Below are positions 11,645 to 23,486 of a stretch of DNA of 64,000 nt, piece by piece. Under the pieces are notes generated by a model. The model was not told where the DNA came from, did not search any database, and saw nothing but the letters and a program-made list of their open reading frames with translations. The position numbers were made by a program, and so were the translations under genes. The DNA comes from Dirofilaria immitis (taxonomy: Eukaryota; Nematoda; Chromadorea; Rhabditida; Onchocercidae), in NCBI GenBank assembly GCA_024305405.1, contig JAKNDB010000104.1, positions 62,001 to 126,000 on the forward strand, in the 5' to 3' direction. Positions within the stretch are counted from its first letter, which is position 1. Every line of letters begins with the position of its first letter.

Positions 11645-13844
11645 AATTCATTGTCATGATTTTGTTTTCATCGATGATATCAATGATTTGGATATTATAT
11701 TTTTTTCAACTAATTCATGAAATAAATTGTTTTATTTTGAAACTAATAAATACGGCAACTCTGTACATTAACTTTTTTCCAATGCACACTCAGACATATA
11801 CGTTTTCATATAATAGTAAGTACTGATTTTAAAATCTTTTTTCTTCAATAGCTGAAATTATTTGACGATTTTTAGGCTGAAGCTTGAAGTTTATAATCTG
11901 TTTATTATCTTATTTTTATCAGTATTAATGTCAAATCTTTTATAACAGGAAAAATTGAAATAATAGGCATTGGAAAATATACATTCAAATAAAAGCTTTC
12001 AAAGAGGAAAATTAATTTACTAATTTTTTTTTACTTCTGTGATTTACATGATAAAGCGCACATCTATTTTTCTTTTGATTTAAAAAAATTTCATATTATA
12101 ATTTAGTCTTCTATGAACACATTTCGATGTATAACATAACTTCGTTTTTTAACTTTTAAATTCAATTGTACTATTTATGTCATTTCACGGAATTATAAAA
12201 TTTTATCCTTAGCCAATGCTTGCAAATACATATATTTATAAATATTGGCCAAAGATAAAAAATCTATAAATGCATCTGATAATTTTGCACTTTTTTCCTG
12301 CTGAATTTCAACTGTATTTTCAATCATACAGTCTTTTTTAGGATCAGAAATCTTACAAATCATCAATATAATAAAACATAAAATCAATTGAATCTAACTT
12401 TATTATCAGAGCTCAAAATATAATGATTATATTTCAATATTATCTATTTCGGATATGTTCCTTTCACAAAAATAAATCAATAAATTTTTGTTGTTTAATC
12501 AAGCAATAAACCAACCGTTGTCGTTTATATATTTGTATGCTAGCAAATATTCCATTACTATTAAAAATGTATGCAAATAATTTTTTCGACTTATAAAATG
12601 TTTCAATCATCAATGAGAATTTAAAATGCAAATAAAGGAATAATTAAAGTTACATATTAATGAATAACCTAAATTCGTTTGATGGATAACGATATCTTTA
12701 TATTATAATAATATCAAATTAATTTTGAAGGATATGTCATAGCGACATCATTTTATGCTAATATTCGTATCATTTCTCTGCGACATATTTCGAATTTATT
12801 TTATGAGTATAATATTGTGCATTGCATACACATCTAAAATTGTACAATTTTAAGCTAATTAAATTTAAAAAGTTAAAAAGAACATTTTAAATTTCCTTAA
12901 CTTTTAAATTTTTAAAAATATTTCAAATAGAACATAAGATTAAAAGACAGAAAATGTTGGAATTAATAAAACAAAAGAAATGAAGAATATTCAATTTAAT
13001 AATTATGAAATATGTATCGATCTAACGAATGTGAATTAAAAAAGAAAAAAAAGTAGGAAGCTATATATTCATGGAAAAAAACTATATGTAATTATATTTT
13101 TAAAGAAAATTAGATCAATATTATTTAGTGATGTCTTTGTTTATTTATTTAAACGGAGAAATAAATAATGCCAGAATGGATCGATGACTTCTATGTATTT
13201 TAAACAACGACCAGTGAATACGACAAATAGCAATAATATCAAACATCCCAAGTCGTTTATTCATTCTTTACACCGAATAACGAAAATAATATCACTGCTT
13301 TATATCATTGGTGATAACAGTTGGCATCATTGGTAGAATAATGCAAAATATATTTACCACATGATAAACAAAATTAAACAACTAAGTTTATCATGAATTG
13401 TTCCAAAGCAAATAATTATCATCTTACAAAATCATGCGATATATAGGATTCTGATCCATTAAACTCTATGTGAGGAAGTGGAAGTGAAAATAGATGATGT
13501 TGATGATGATAATATGAAATTGAAGATTTTAGAAAGAAAATGAACGATGATAAAAGTGATGTGAAACTTGGAACGTTTTTTTTATTGTGATCAATTATTG
13601 TTACGAAAATACTTTGCTAAAAATTTGTTTTCATATATTCTTTCGTTGGAATTCATCAATTTATTAATAAAATTGAAAAATATAAAAATACACTTATTGT
13701 AATATTGACTGATTATTCATTTCATTGATTTTCCTAAAATTTGTTCATTGTTCAAAAGTGAGTAATTTAAATTCATTTCATCACATTATATAAGCATGTA
13801 ATGATTATTCATAAATTTAATAGTAGTCTATAATTAATTTCTAG
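11645..13844. other. Intergenic, nothing convincing
   Basis: AT-rich DNA between the secreted-protein gene and the tRNA. One - strand frame (12193-12387) reads KISDPKKDCMIENTVEIQQE and ends ALAKDKIL. Its composition is more protein-like than its surroundings, but an in-frame ATG start gives only about 55 residues and I see no partner exon. Confidence 0.4.
12193..12387 (-). CDS. Doubtful short frame, possible exon
   Basis: A frame of 64 codons opens with a hydrophobic run (LILCFIILMIC) but from TTG, not ATG; the first in-frame ATG is MICKISDPKKDC. The remainder is charged and likely helical (EIQQEKSAKLSDAFIDF). It could be an exon or a small protein. There is no recognised domain and no clear splice partner. 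Confidence 0.22.
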   Translation of the reverse strand: MILCFIILMICKISDPKKDCMIENTVEIQQEKSAKLSDAFIDFLSLANIYKYMYLQALAKDKIL

Positions 13845-13848
13845 AAAA
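13845..13848 (-). terminator. Candidate Pol III terminator for tRNA-His
   Basis: On the - strand CCTTTTCT lies about 43 nt past the tRNA 3' end. TTTT is the Pol III stop signal. The trailer is longer than usual, and no T4 run lies closer. Confidence 0.45.
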
Positions 13849-13890
13849 GGCTGCGAAATCTTGTACTTACGTACACATTTCGTTTACCAC

Positions 13891-13962
13891 TGCCCAAGAC
13901 AGGAATCGAACCTGTGTCGCCACGGCCACAACGTGGAGTACTAACCACTATACTACTTGGGC
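13891..13962 (-). tRNA. tRNA-His (anticodon GTG)
   Basis: A 72-nt cloverleaf on the - strand. The acceptor stem GCCCAAG pairs with CTTGGGC, the T-arm contains GGTTCGATTCC, and the anticodon stem CCACG/CGTGG encloses TTGTGGC, whose GTG reads histidine codons. Box A (TAGTATAGTGG) and box B (GGTTCGATTCC) give the internal Pol III promoter. There is no intron. The base before position 1 is G in the genome (13963 is C on the + strand); in eukaryotes G-1 of tRNA-His is normally added after transcription by Thg1, so the encoded G may be chance. The 3' CCA is not encoded, as expected. All stems look intact. Confidence 0.97.
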
Positions 13963-16900
13963 CATTGGAAATCCTACTGTAACCTATTGACGTTTGAGAA
14001 ATTTCTGTAAAAATTTCGATTATTTTGTATAAAACTCGGAAAATTATAATATTACAACAAAATTTATTACTTATTATCTTCCCATAACAAAAAGAATTTA
14101 ATTGTGTGAAATAAAATTAAAATTTAAAATTTTTAAATGAAATGTTAAAATCCTTTTATAACATTTGCTTTTCTTAAAATGGATTGATTAAAATGTATCA
14201 AATATCTGAAAAAATTATTATTATTGCATTATAAATCTGATATATTATCTGTTATAGTCATTTATTTTCAGATATATTTTATTAAATGATTATACGAAAC
14301 TATGATTAATAAATAGGCAAGTGTTAATTATTGTCTTTTTAAGTATGAATAATTCTAATAATTATAAATTTTTGAAGTTTAATCCTTTTAATCCATTATT
14401 TTCCTATTTTATTATTTATTATTTCATCGCTTCAACTTTAATGTAAAAATAAACTTAAACTTATTTATTTGTTTTGTCATTTTACGCTTCAATTTAATTC
14501 TTTCCCAAATAATTTTATATTATTGCTTTTGTAAAAAAAATTTATTATCAATAAGATTGATTGATTCAAATCTAAATTTTCTATCACAAAATTTTCTTTC
14601 ACCTTTACTACATAGAATGATCAAATAATAATTTAAAATTTAATTTCATTCATTTTATACACCATTGAGCTTTAACCGCCCCACCCTATTTATTATGCAA
14701 AAATGACGATGATATATTTTAAGCCTTATAGCTTCACATAAAATTTTACAAATTTCATTTTTATTTAAAAAAAATTCATTAATTAACTTTCCATGTATAC
14801 GGTAAACTTTCTTTCTATACTGGTGACGAATTTTGAATTTTTTCGATCGTTTATTTGACCAGTAGATTGATTTATTAATATTTCTTTAAGTTCTATATTA
14901 TTATATTTAGTCTAATTTATTATTCCTAATTTATTCACACTTTGTTCTCGTTCTATCCTATTACTGTAACAATGCATATCATCAGATAAATGTTTTATAT
15001 TCTAGAATTATTAAAATTGAATTATTAAAATGAATTATTAAAATTTTTATTCATAATATTTTTCTGCAGTTTTATATAAATAAATTTGAATTAAATTCGT
15101 TACTTTACTCTTAAATTTAAAATTGATTTCAAAGGAAAAATTTTAATGAATATTTTATTCTACTTCAAATGAAGGAAATTTTCTAAGATTTTCGAATAGC
15201 AATGTATTTAAATAAAGTCAATTTTAGAATGTCAAAATTAGTTTTCATTGAAAATTTTCTCTCCTTTCCGAGCGGTTTTTTTTTCAATGAAAATTTTCTT
15301 TTATTTTTAATAGTATATGCTTTGAAGAATTGTTTTAAAAAGAAATTTGAAAAAAAATTTGAAAAAGAAAAGAAAGAAATTGAAGTTCCTTTTAAACAAG
15401 TTATTCAAGTGGATTAATTTTCGTCGGAAAAAGAACAAGAAAAAAATTTATTTCCATAAACAAATAGTTTCATTCGGCACATTTTCCTACAAATTTCAAT
15501 TATTGCATTATAAATTTTATTTAAATTTAATTTCAATATTGCCAGATCAATTATTCGTTTTCAAAATAATTTTACGACATTAATTCATTAATAAAACGAA
15601 TTCGATTTCTTTCCATTTTCTCGCATTCATCAAGTTTGAATTTTCAATTATTTCAAATTTAGTAACACGAAAGAAGAAAATAACGAGTAACAAAGAAGTA
15701 ACAGGTAATTAGTCATGTTAATTATATTTTCTTATATTTCTAATTTATTACAGCAGCAAAAATTATTTGTTATAATTAATATTTTTAAACGAAATTTATT
15801 TATTGTAATTAATAATTTTTAATTATTTATAGCGATATTCTTATCCATTATTGATTTCTACTAAAATTTTTGCAGTTTCGAAAAATTAATTATTCCGAAA
15901 TTACAATACTTGAAAAAATTACAGTAATATCGATTAATTTTCGATAATATTAATATATAACTCTTTCGTTTCTTTAGGAGCAAGTTTGATCTCAAATACT
16001 AATCAAATTTAAAATAAGTTGGCATAAAGTTTATTACTTAATGAAAGTAAAAATTTTCACACACGAGAAAAATTGAACAAAATATTTTGAAAGTAAATTT
16101 AATATCGAAGTAAATAATGATGGAAAAATGAAAAAAAAACAGTAATATTAATTTCTTTTTCTATCTTATTGAAATTTCCTATTAATTATTTCCAAATGGT
16201 TAAGCATTGATTAATTTGAAATTTGATTATTACTTTCTGTGGTATTCCCATTTTTAAAATTTATTAATTATAAGTTAACCGAATGTAATTTAATTGCATA
16301 TTATTTTTCAATATCTAATCCTTTTGTACTTGAAAATTTCATTCGATTTACTTGAATTGGAATACAAAATTTAAATGTTACAAATTGTTTGATCATTTCC
16401 AAATTTAGATAATAAATTGGCAAATTCGGCATATATTACTTCGCCAGATAACATTTCATTTATAAGGCAAATCTAATGTATACTGTAATTTCATTCCTTA
16501 AAGTAGCTATTCCTAATTTTATATCAAAAACGGAAAACAAAAGATCGTAAATAATGAAAACGAAATATACATCAACTAATTTTATATTCGAATACAAATC
16601 GATTTTTGTTAATAAATTAATTCAACTCAATTTTCGACTGTATCGCTATTGAATATTGAATAAAACTTATATTTATAATATATGGAATTGCTTTACTGAA
16701 TAATCGATCAAATAATCAATAAATTTACCATTAAATATTAACAAACATAAGATATATTGAGGAAGATAATAATGTATCATTTATTTTTGAAGAGCTTTTC
16801 CTTTTAAATATTAATTATTTCGATATAAAATTTATGAATGTATTATAAATTTGAAAATGAGAACAAAGCAAGTATTAATAAATTGCTGTTGAATCAGAAA

Positions 16901-18765
16901 TCAAAGATATGGAAGTCCAGAAATTAAAACTATAAGACTGTTCAATAGCACAATTTCATCATCATTATTATTATCAATAGAAAACAAAATCATAATCATA
17001 AATATTCTTACAATACATTTTATATTAATTACATTGTGTCAGGATTGATTTCAATATTCATCTTTTCAATTTTATTATTCCTATATGTATGCTCAAATTA
17101 TTTTAGTTTTTTTTCTCAATTATCAAATAGAAAAGTAAAATTTATTTATTTTTTTATTTTGTAAAATTGATTTTCGATTCAGATATTTATAAAAAACAAA
17201 AATGAAAAGTTTTTACATTTCATAAATTTCCGTCTCAGTTAATAATATTGGATATAATGTAATTAATTATAAATTTGAATGAAATGAAATTTTCTCCTTT
17301 TTTTCGTATGCTCCTAATAATGAAAAGATACTTTAATATAATAGTGAAGATTAAAAAGCTATAAAATTGTAAATGCTTTATAAGTTAAATCAATTTAATT
17401 TTTCATGACTTTAATATAATTCATATATATATAAATTGAGAATTTTTTAATTTCTATAATTGAATTTCAGATATTCGAAAATACGAATTCCATTTTCCTT
17501 TCTTTTTTTAATATTTTGACTAAAATGAAGAAATAACTATTATTAGATAAAATTTATTATGAAATAAAAATTCTTGTCTTCTCATTATTAAAAATACAAA
17601 AAAAGAAAGGAAAAAAAGGAAATTTCATTTCATTTAAATCTATAATTAATTAGATTATATTCAATATCATTGTAGCTACATATGTCTACTTAAATTAAAT
17701 TTCAAAAAAACATGATTATTTTCAGAATCATTATTACAAAATGGCAAATGAAGAAGTTGTCGTTTAAAATTCTCATTTAACTTATAACAGAACATTTGAT
17801 TATATTGATAAATGTTTTAATATGAACAATACCAATACAAATTTTCAAGAATTTGATAAAATTGATTTTTAATTAAATTAAAATTAATTGAAAATTCAGA
17901 AATAACTAATAGCTAAAAATACAAAATATATATTTTTATTTTAGAAAATATTGCTAAATTGTTGATGACTTTAAGTGCAACTTCTAAATAGTATAGTAGA
18001 ATATCGGATATGATTATATATCCAAGAATGAAGAAAATATTCCATGCACTGATAGTCCATGAGTTTCTGATAAGTCCTAAAATTAAGCCAATCATATGCA
18101 ACTATTTTGATTCATTTGAAATTATTTTTATAAATTTTCAATCAAATAACATTTCTGTAATTTTAAAAATATACATATATCACTCAGTTGAAATTTATAA
18201 TTTTATTCTCGAATTAATCTATTATACGCAATGATTCATTTAATTTTCTGATTATTCTCCATTCATAAATAATAATTAAACTTCGATGATTATTTATCAG
18301 TCATTACATTTACATGTTTGGCGATCAGTAAATTTATTAATATCACCAGACTTATATCAATTTTCATCATGTTTAACATGATCATATTTCTTTTGAAAAG
18401 AAAAAATATTTATAATATTGGCTGTTTCTTCTTTCATCATTTTATTTAAAATAAACATTTAACAAAAGAATTCTATAAATCGGACTATGATGCATAAATT
18501 CTAGAAAGGGATATAAATGCTGAATAAGCCTGGACATAGAAAGCCTAATGAATTGAATAAGCCAATGATGAGTCATAAGATGAAATTGAAAAATTTATAA
18601 TTTTCTGTATATAAGACAAAATTATATGCCCGTATAAGTTTTAGGATAATAAATCATTGAAATTTAACATTCATATTATTTCTTTTTCTTTCCTTCTTTT
18701 TGACTAATTAATTTCTGAGAATTTTAAAATTGTTGCTGTAAAAGACATTCTACAAAAACTTTCTA
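13963..18765. other. Intergenic, AT-rich
   Basis: No gene seen. Overlapping frames at 15202-15583 are K/F-rich low-complexity translations of A/T runs. A 27-codon ATG frame at 18517-18600 is listed separately. Frames on both strands at 17913-18234 overlap one another and lack motifs. Confidence 0.45.
18517..18600 (+). CDS. Possible micro-ORF, 27 residues
   Basis: ATG 18517 reads MLNKPGHRKPNELNKPMMSH and ends KMKLKNL at TAA 18598-18600, directly after an in-frame stop. It is rich in K, P and N and contains the motif NKP twice. It is too short to trust and could be a last exon or chance. Confidence 0.15.
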   Translation: MLNKPGHRKPNELNKPMMSHKMKLKNL

Positions 18766-18986
18766 ATATATCATTTCATATATTCATTTAATATATCATT
18801 TCATATATTTATTTGATATATCATTTCATATATTCATTTAATATATCATTTCATATATTTATTTGATATATCATTTCATATATTCATTTAATATATCATT
18901 TCATATATTCATTTAATATATCATTTCATATATTCATTTAATATATCATTTTATATATTCATTTAATATATCATTTCATATATTCA
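18766..18986. repeat. 25-bp AT satellite, about 9 copies
   Basis: The unit is about atatatcatttcatatattcattta. Copies 2 and 4 carry tATTTG in place of cATTTA, so the first four copies are two dimers; later copies are almost uniform, one with tttata for ttcata. This shows expansion first by dimer and then by monomer. Confidence 0.92.
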
Positions 18987-19770
18987 GTAAATTTTTCATT
19001 TTAGTATGAATTCATATTCAGCTTAATGTTCATTTCTAAACTTTCTTTTTACCTTTTTTGCATAGAAATTCATAGCGCTTCTACCGGAATTGAATGAAAA
19101 TACCGTTCGAATTCAAGTTTTAATTCAAATTCATGTTACAGTGTAAAATTAAAAATAGTTATGTTTAAAAATTAAAAAACAGCGATCCCATTCTTGATCT
19201 AAAAATTTTCATTCATAAACCTTTGCATTAGAATGCTCAATAATTTCTCTATAATTTATGATAATTTTGCTGAGAATAAAATGTAAAAATATTTGTTCAT
19301 TCTATAACGCTTATTAAGTAAATTTTTTTTGAAAATTTTTAAAACATTGAGTCAAAAATATTCGATGGTAAAGTAAATATATAGTTAATAAAAACACTTT
19401 AGGCAATATTTATTTGTTGATTAATATGCCTCAATTTATATTTGAAGGATAATGTAATTGGGATTTTTGATCAAATTCGATTTAAATTATTCTATATAAA
19501 CTGTATACGCAAATATTAGTACCATCGATTTAAAAAATTTTCAATTTCATTTCATTTCATCAATCAATCCGGAAGCTTTCCGATTTTCGTTTTATTTAAT
19601 CTATCAATCATTCCGAAAACTTTCCGATCACCCATTGATGCAAGATTTTCAATCTTCTGCAAAGTTTATCTCTTTTATTCGGTCAGAAAAATTGTAATAA
19701 AGAAATGAAATATAATAAATAGAAATTTGACCCCTCTAATTCTTCTTCTTTAGTTTCTGTTTTTTTGTCT

Positions 19771-19774
<4 letters not shown>

Positions 19775-19817
<43 letters not shown>
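19775..19817. repeat. (TA)n microsatellite
   Basis: About 21 uninterrupted TA units. It makes an artificial Ile-Tyr run in a - strand frame, which I do not regard as a gene. Confidence 0.95.
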
Positions 19818-19822
<5 letters not shown>

Positions 19823-20070
19823 TCTCATTAACAATTCCCGAGATAACGAGAGCGAGAATTGAATGGACAAGCAAAGCATCTATGTCCTAACCCAACAAAA
19901 ATAGTCCAGTTTTCGAGAGAGCAAAAGACGATAGGATTTTTCAGAGTATACGAAAAATTTAGGAAAAAAAGCTATTGCAAAAGCAGGAGTAAAAGAGAGA
20001 ACTGATTATTTTCTATGTCGAAAATCAAACTCTGTCCTCCGTTAAGTATCGTATTTATATAGTAATAGCA

Positions 20071-20143
20071 TGTATCATCTCTCTCCCTTTCTTTCTCCCT
20101 CTCCATTTCTCTCCTCTCTCTTTCCTTCTCTCTCTCTCTCTCT
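20071..20143. repeat. CT-rich microsatellite
   Basis: An imperfect (CT)n tract with TTTC and CCC interruptions. On the - strand it reads as an Arg-Glu run, another artificial frame. Confidence 0.9.
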
Positions 20144-21107
20144 GCACTATATTCTTTTGTTATTGAATAGATTTTAACTAAAGCTAAAATGAATACGACC
20201 AATTATTAAAACAATCAACATTTTCAAAAAAAAAGGGAAAGAATATGATTGTAAATCATAAAGAAAAATATAATAAATCAATTTTTTAAAATTTAATTTA
20301 TTTATCAATTATTAAATATACAAATTATTGATTGGCACTACTTATTTATCATAATGCAATTGATTTTGATTACATTTTATTAAATATATAAATTATTATT
20401 AATATAATTAGACATGATCACCTGCTTAGCCTAATTAACCATTGTTAAGGGTGTGAATTATTATGTATTATTGCTTATTTATATTAAAATGCAGCTAAAT
20501 TTGATCATACGAATTATTGATTGATAACATCTTATCATAATACAATTGAACTTGATTGGTTATTAATGAAGATATAAATTACTGCTTAAGATATGAATTG
20601 TTGCTTTATTTGTCAGTTAAATTTAATCATTATTATCAAAAATATGAATTATTAAATGGCAAAATGCTTCTTATCATGATACAGCTGAATTGCACAGCCA
20701 TTACTAAAGTGATAAAATATTGATTGATACTGCCTATTTACTATATCGTACGATGGTATGTTTACCATATAATATGCTATTTAAAAAAAAAAAATTATAC
20801 CTTAATTACCGTATTGATTCACTGAAGTATTAAGAAATAAATTATAAATTTATTATACATTCTGAACTAACCTTTACGTAATTGTACTGGTTAAAAATAT
20901 ATTATTTTAAATTCTACAATATCATATATTGTGAATAAACAATAACTTTAATTATGTGATATAAATCAATTCTCACGCAAGTGATACTACGTAAATACTG
21001 TAATAATAATGAAATAAATGTTGCGTAAATCATATGCAATTAATACAACAGAATTTGTTAGGTTAAACAATTTTTATTCATTTCCTTTAATACACTTTGA
21101 TGAAAAT
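20144..21107. other. AT-rich spacer with weak repeated phrases
   Basis: No gene. The stretch repeats a loose phrase around aaattattgattg...cttatttatcataat...ttgaatttgatta every 60-100 bases (20260-20720), which looks like an old, diverged tandem array. Confidence 0.35.
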
Positions 21108-21186
21108 ACGGTCATATACATATATGATGCACATATACACACACGTACGCGCATACGCAAATACACGCGCATGTACACGCACATAA
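21108..21186. repeat. Imperfect (CA)/(CG) alternating tract
   Basis: atacatatatgatgcacata is followed by cacacacgtacgcgcatacgc and more of the same. Alternating purine-pyrimidine DNA with CG steps is unusual in this background and is able to adopt Z-form. Confidence 0.8.
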
Positions 21187-22904
21187 ACTTGATGAACAAG
21201 ATAAGAGTTAATTGATAATATTGAACCAATATTTAATGAACATAGGCCAAATAATAACCAATAATCCCGTAATAATGTATGTATGATTAAAGTCGAAAAA
21301 TATGTAAAATAAATGTAGAAGAAATACGATCAATTTTCATTTACTTGATCCATCAGATAGTCTGAATCAGCTTATTAATATTCTATTGTTCAAAAAACTT
21401 TTGATAAAATATGATATTTTGAAATAATAAAGTATCTTTTCATAAAATATAAAAATAACGATGAAAAAATTATTGTTACTATTATTACTATTATTCATTA
21501 TTCGAGAAAAAATACATTTTGCAAAATTTAATTTAAAAATTTCATAATTAATAAGAAGTTTGTTTATTTATTACTCTTAGATTCTCACTGATATTTTCTG
21601 AGCTATTTTATATCACTTGCAATTACAGAAATAATTAATTAAAGATATCAAATTTTAATAATGTAATGAAATTTCAAAAAACATTATTTGAAAAAAGCGC
21701 TAAATTTTTCAACGATTAAATTCGTTATAATAGAAATCCATTTTATTGAAACCAAAAAAAAACGTTTAAACAAAAATTAATTGGTTTCCGATAATTAATT
21801 AATTAATTTATTTTTCAAAACTATCGTCTAATCTGTAATATCCAAATTTTTGCATAAATAGATCAAGTATATTCTACCATTAAAAAAACTAGATAAATGA
21901 TTAGCATATCCATTTATCTGTCAATCTAATTCAGTCTACCTGTTTGTCGATATATAACAAGCAATGAAAAAATGAGTACCATAGCAGAAAGAAAGAAATA
22001 AAAAGTTAATGGAAGAAAAGATACAAAAACAACAAATGTTCATTTTGCCAATTATACAAAATATAAAATACAAATATATTACAATATAAATACCTGACTT
22101 TAATTAAATTAAATATTAATTTGTGAAAAAAATTAATTCTCATAACAATAAAAAAAAACAAAGAAAAGTGAATAAAACAAGAAGGTGTAAATGTTGAAGA
22201 AGAAGAAAATAAAAAAGATGATTGAAACCCGATTAACGATAGTTATAACAATCATTATCATAGTAATAATAAAAATGATAACGATAACTATAATAATAGT
22301 GTGATAACGACTCATGAAATAAAAATTTACGTGTAAAAATTACAAAATCGAAATATATATGCATATTTATACATTTATAAAAATAATAATTGGCCAATAA
22401 AATGTCAATGAAAATATAAATTCCTTTTCTTTGATATATTTTGTGAAATTTTTTCTTCTAAAAGAAAAGTTTACAAAATTGTAATTTTCAAAGTTTCAAA
22501 TTTTAATATTAATTATTCAGTTATGCATAATAGCATAAATTAAGTAAATATTATATCATTTATTAATTATGAATTTGATAGAAAATTCAAAAATTTGCTT
22601 TAAAGATAAAGAAATTATTATTAAAATATATAATTTCTATTGCCGTATCGTTTCTGAATTTAACTGATAATTTAATTAAAAATGAATGATATGAATATAT
22701 TTTTCATATTTATATCCTTTTTAAAATAATTAAAATTTGGAAAAATTGTACAATTTCAATGACTCATTTTATGACATTTTTCAAAAAGTAACGAAAAGAA
22801 TTTAATATAAATGAATGATTCCTTTCTTTTCTAAAATTTAAGCGAAATTTGAATTTTCACTTTTTCTTCGATTTCGCACTCAAAAGTATCGCTTAATAAT
22901 TGCG
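21187..22904. other. Intergenic, nothing seen
   Basis: AT-rich DNA without supportable genes. The - strand frame at 22133-22315 is an I/F-rich translation of AT repeats. Confidence 0.45.
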
Positions 22905-22934
22905 TCAAATACTATCATAATTGATAGTATTTGA
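22905..22934. repeat. Perfect 13-bp hairpin with 4-base loop
   Basis: tcaaatactatca (22905-22917), loop taat, then tgatagtatttga (22922-22934), every base paired. It lies about 490 bases past the stop of the BAHD1-like gene on that gene's downstream side. No poly(A) signal or other gene feature is tied to it. Confidence 0.92.
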
Positions 22935-23130
22935 GTCTCGAGATAAGTTTAGTACACTGATAAAATTTCAAGATAAGCACAACAATTATAACTGAACAAA
23001 ATTTCCGTAACACCCTAAATTATGCGTTTGCCCTTTTCCAGAAAAAGAAATAATTTCTTATATTAATTGATCGATCAACAAAAAAAACTGACAAAAAATT
23101 GCTTCATAAAACATAAAATGATCCATTTGT

Positions 23131-23235
23131 AGATGAAGAAAGAGAAAGAAAGAGAGAGAAAGGAGAGAGGAAGAGGGAGAGAAAGCGAGAGATAAGGAGA
23201 GAGAGAAGGAAGGAAAGAAGGAAGGAAAGAAGGAT
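23131..23235. repeat. Purine (GA/GGAA) tract
   Basis: About 100 bases almost entirely G and A on the + strand, changing from GAGA to GGAAGGAAAGAA. It lies about 190 bases downstream of the stop codon of the - strand BAHD1-like gene, so its transcript would carry a CU-rich 3' segment. Confidence 0.9.
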
Positions 23236-23423
23236 TTAAATAAAAATAAAATTTTTAATTAAAATTAAAGAAAAAGAGAGTAGAAGAAAAAACAAAATTG
23301 GATCAAAAGAATGACGACTACAAATCAACATAACTAAAAGAAAGATCGGAGATCAATTTAACGATGTTTTTTGTCCGATATTTCCATGGATGACGACGAG
23401 AACGTTTCATTTGATTATTTTTT

Positions 23424-23486
23424 CTACAACTTTTTCGTTTCAACTTTTTGTTGTTTGCAGTCATAGAGACGGCGACAAAAATATAC
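23424..23486 (-). CDS. bahd-1-like: BAHD1-like gene, exon 9 (C-terminus)
   Basis: Only 20 codons plus TAG (23426-23424): VYFCRRLYDCKQQKVETKKL, after acceptor tatctttctcatttag. Joined to exon 8 it gives EVVYFCRRLYDC, which parallels ELVFLCRHVYDF, the last BAH strand of vertebrate BAHD1. Too short to be found by length alone; family alignment and phase locate it. I see no AATAAA close downstream. Confidence 0.87.
   Translation of the reverse strand, partial: VYFCRRLYDCKQQKVETKKL

Noticed and set aside
15202..15583. Two overlapping + strand frames rich in K and F
   Set aside because: Low-complexity A/T runs, no motif and no splice evidence.
18757..18990. CRISPR-like regular spacing
   Set aside because: No unique spacers; a contiguous 25-bp satellite in a eukaryotic genome.
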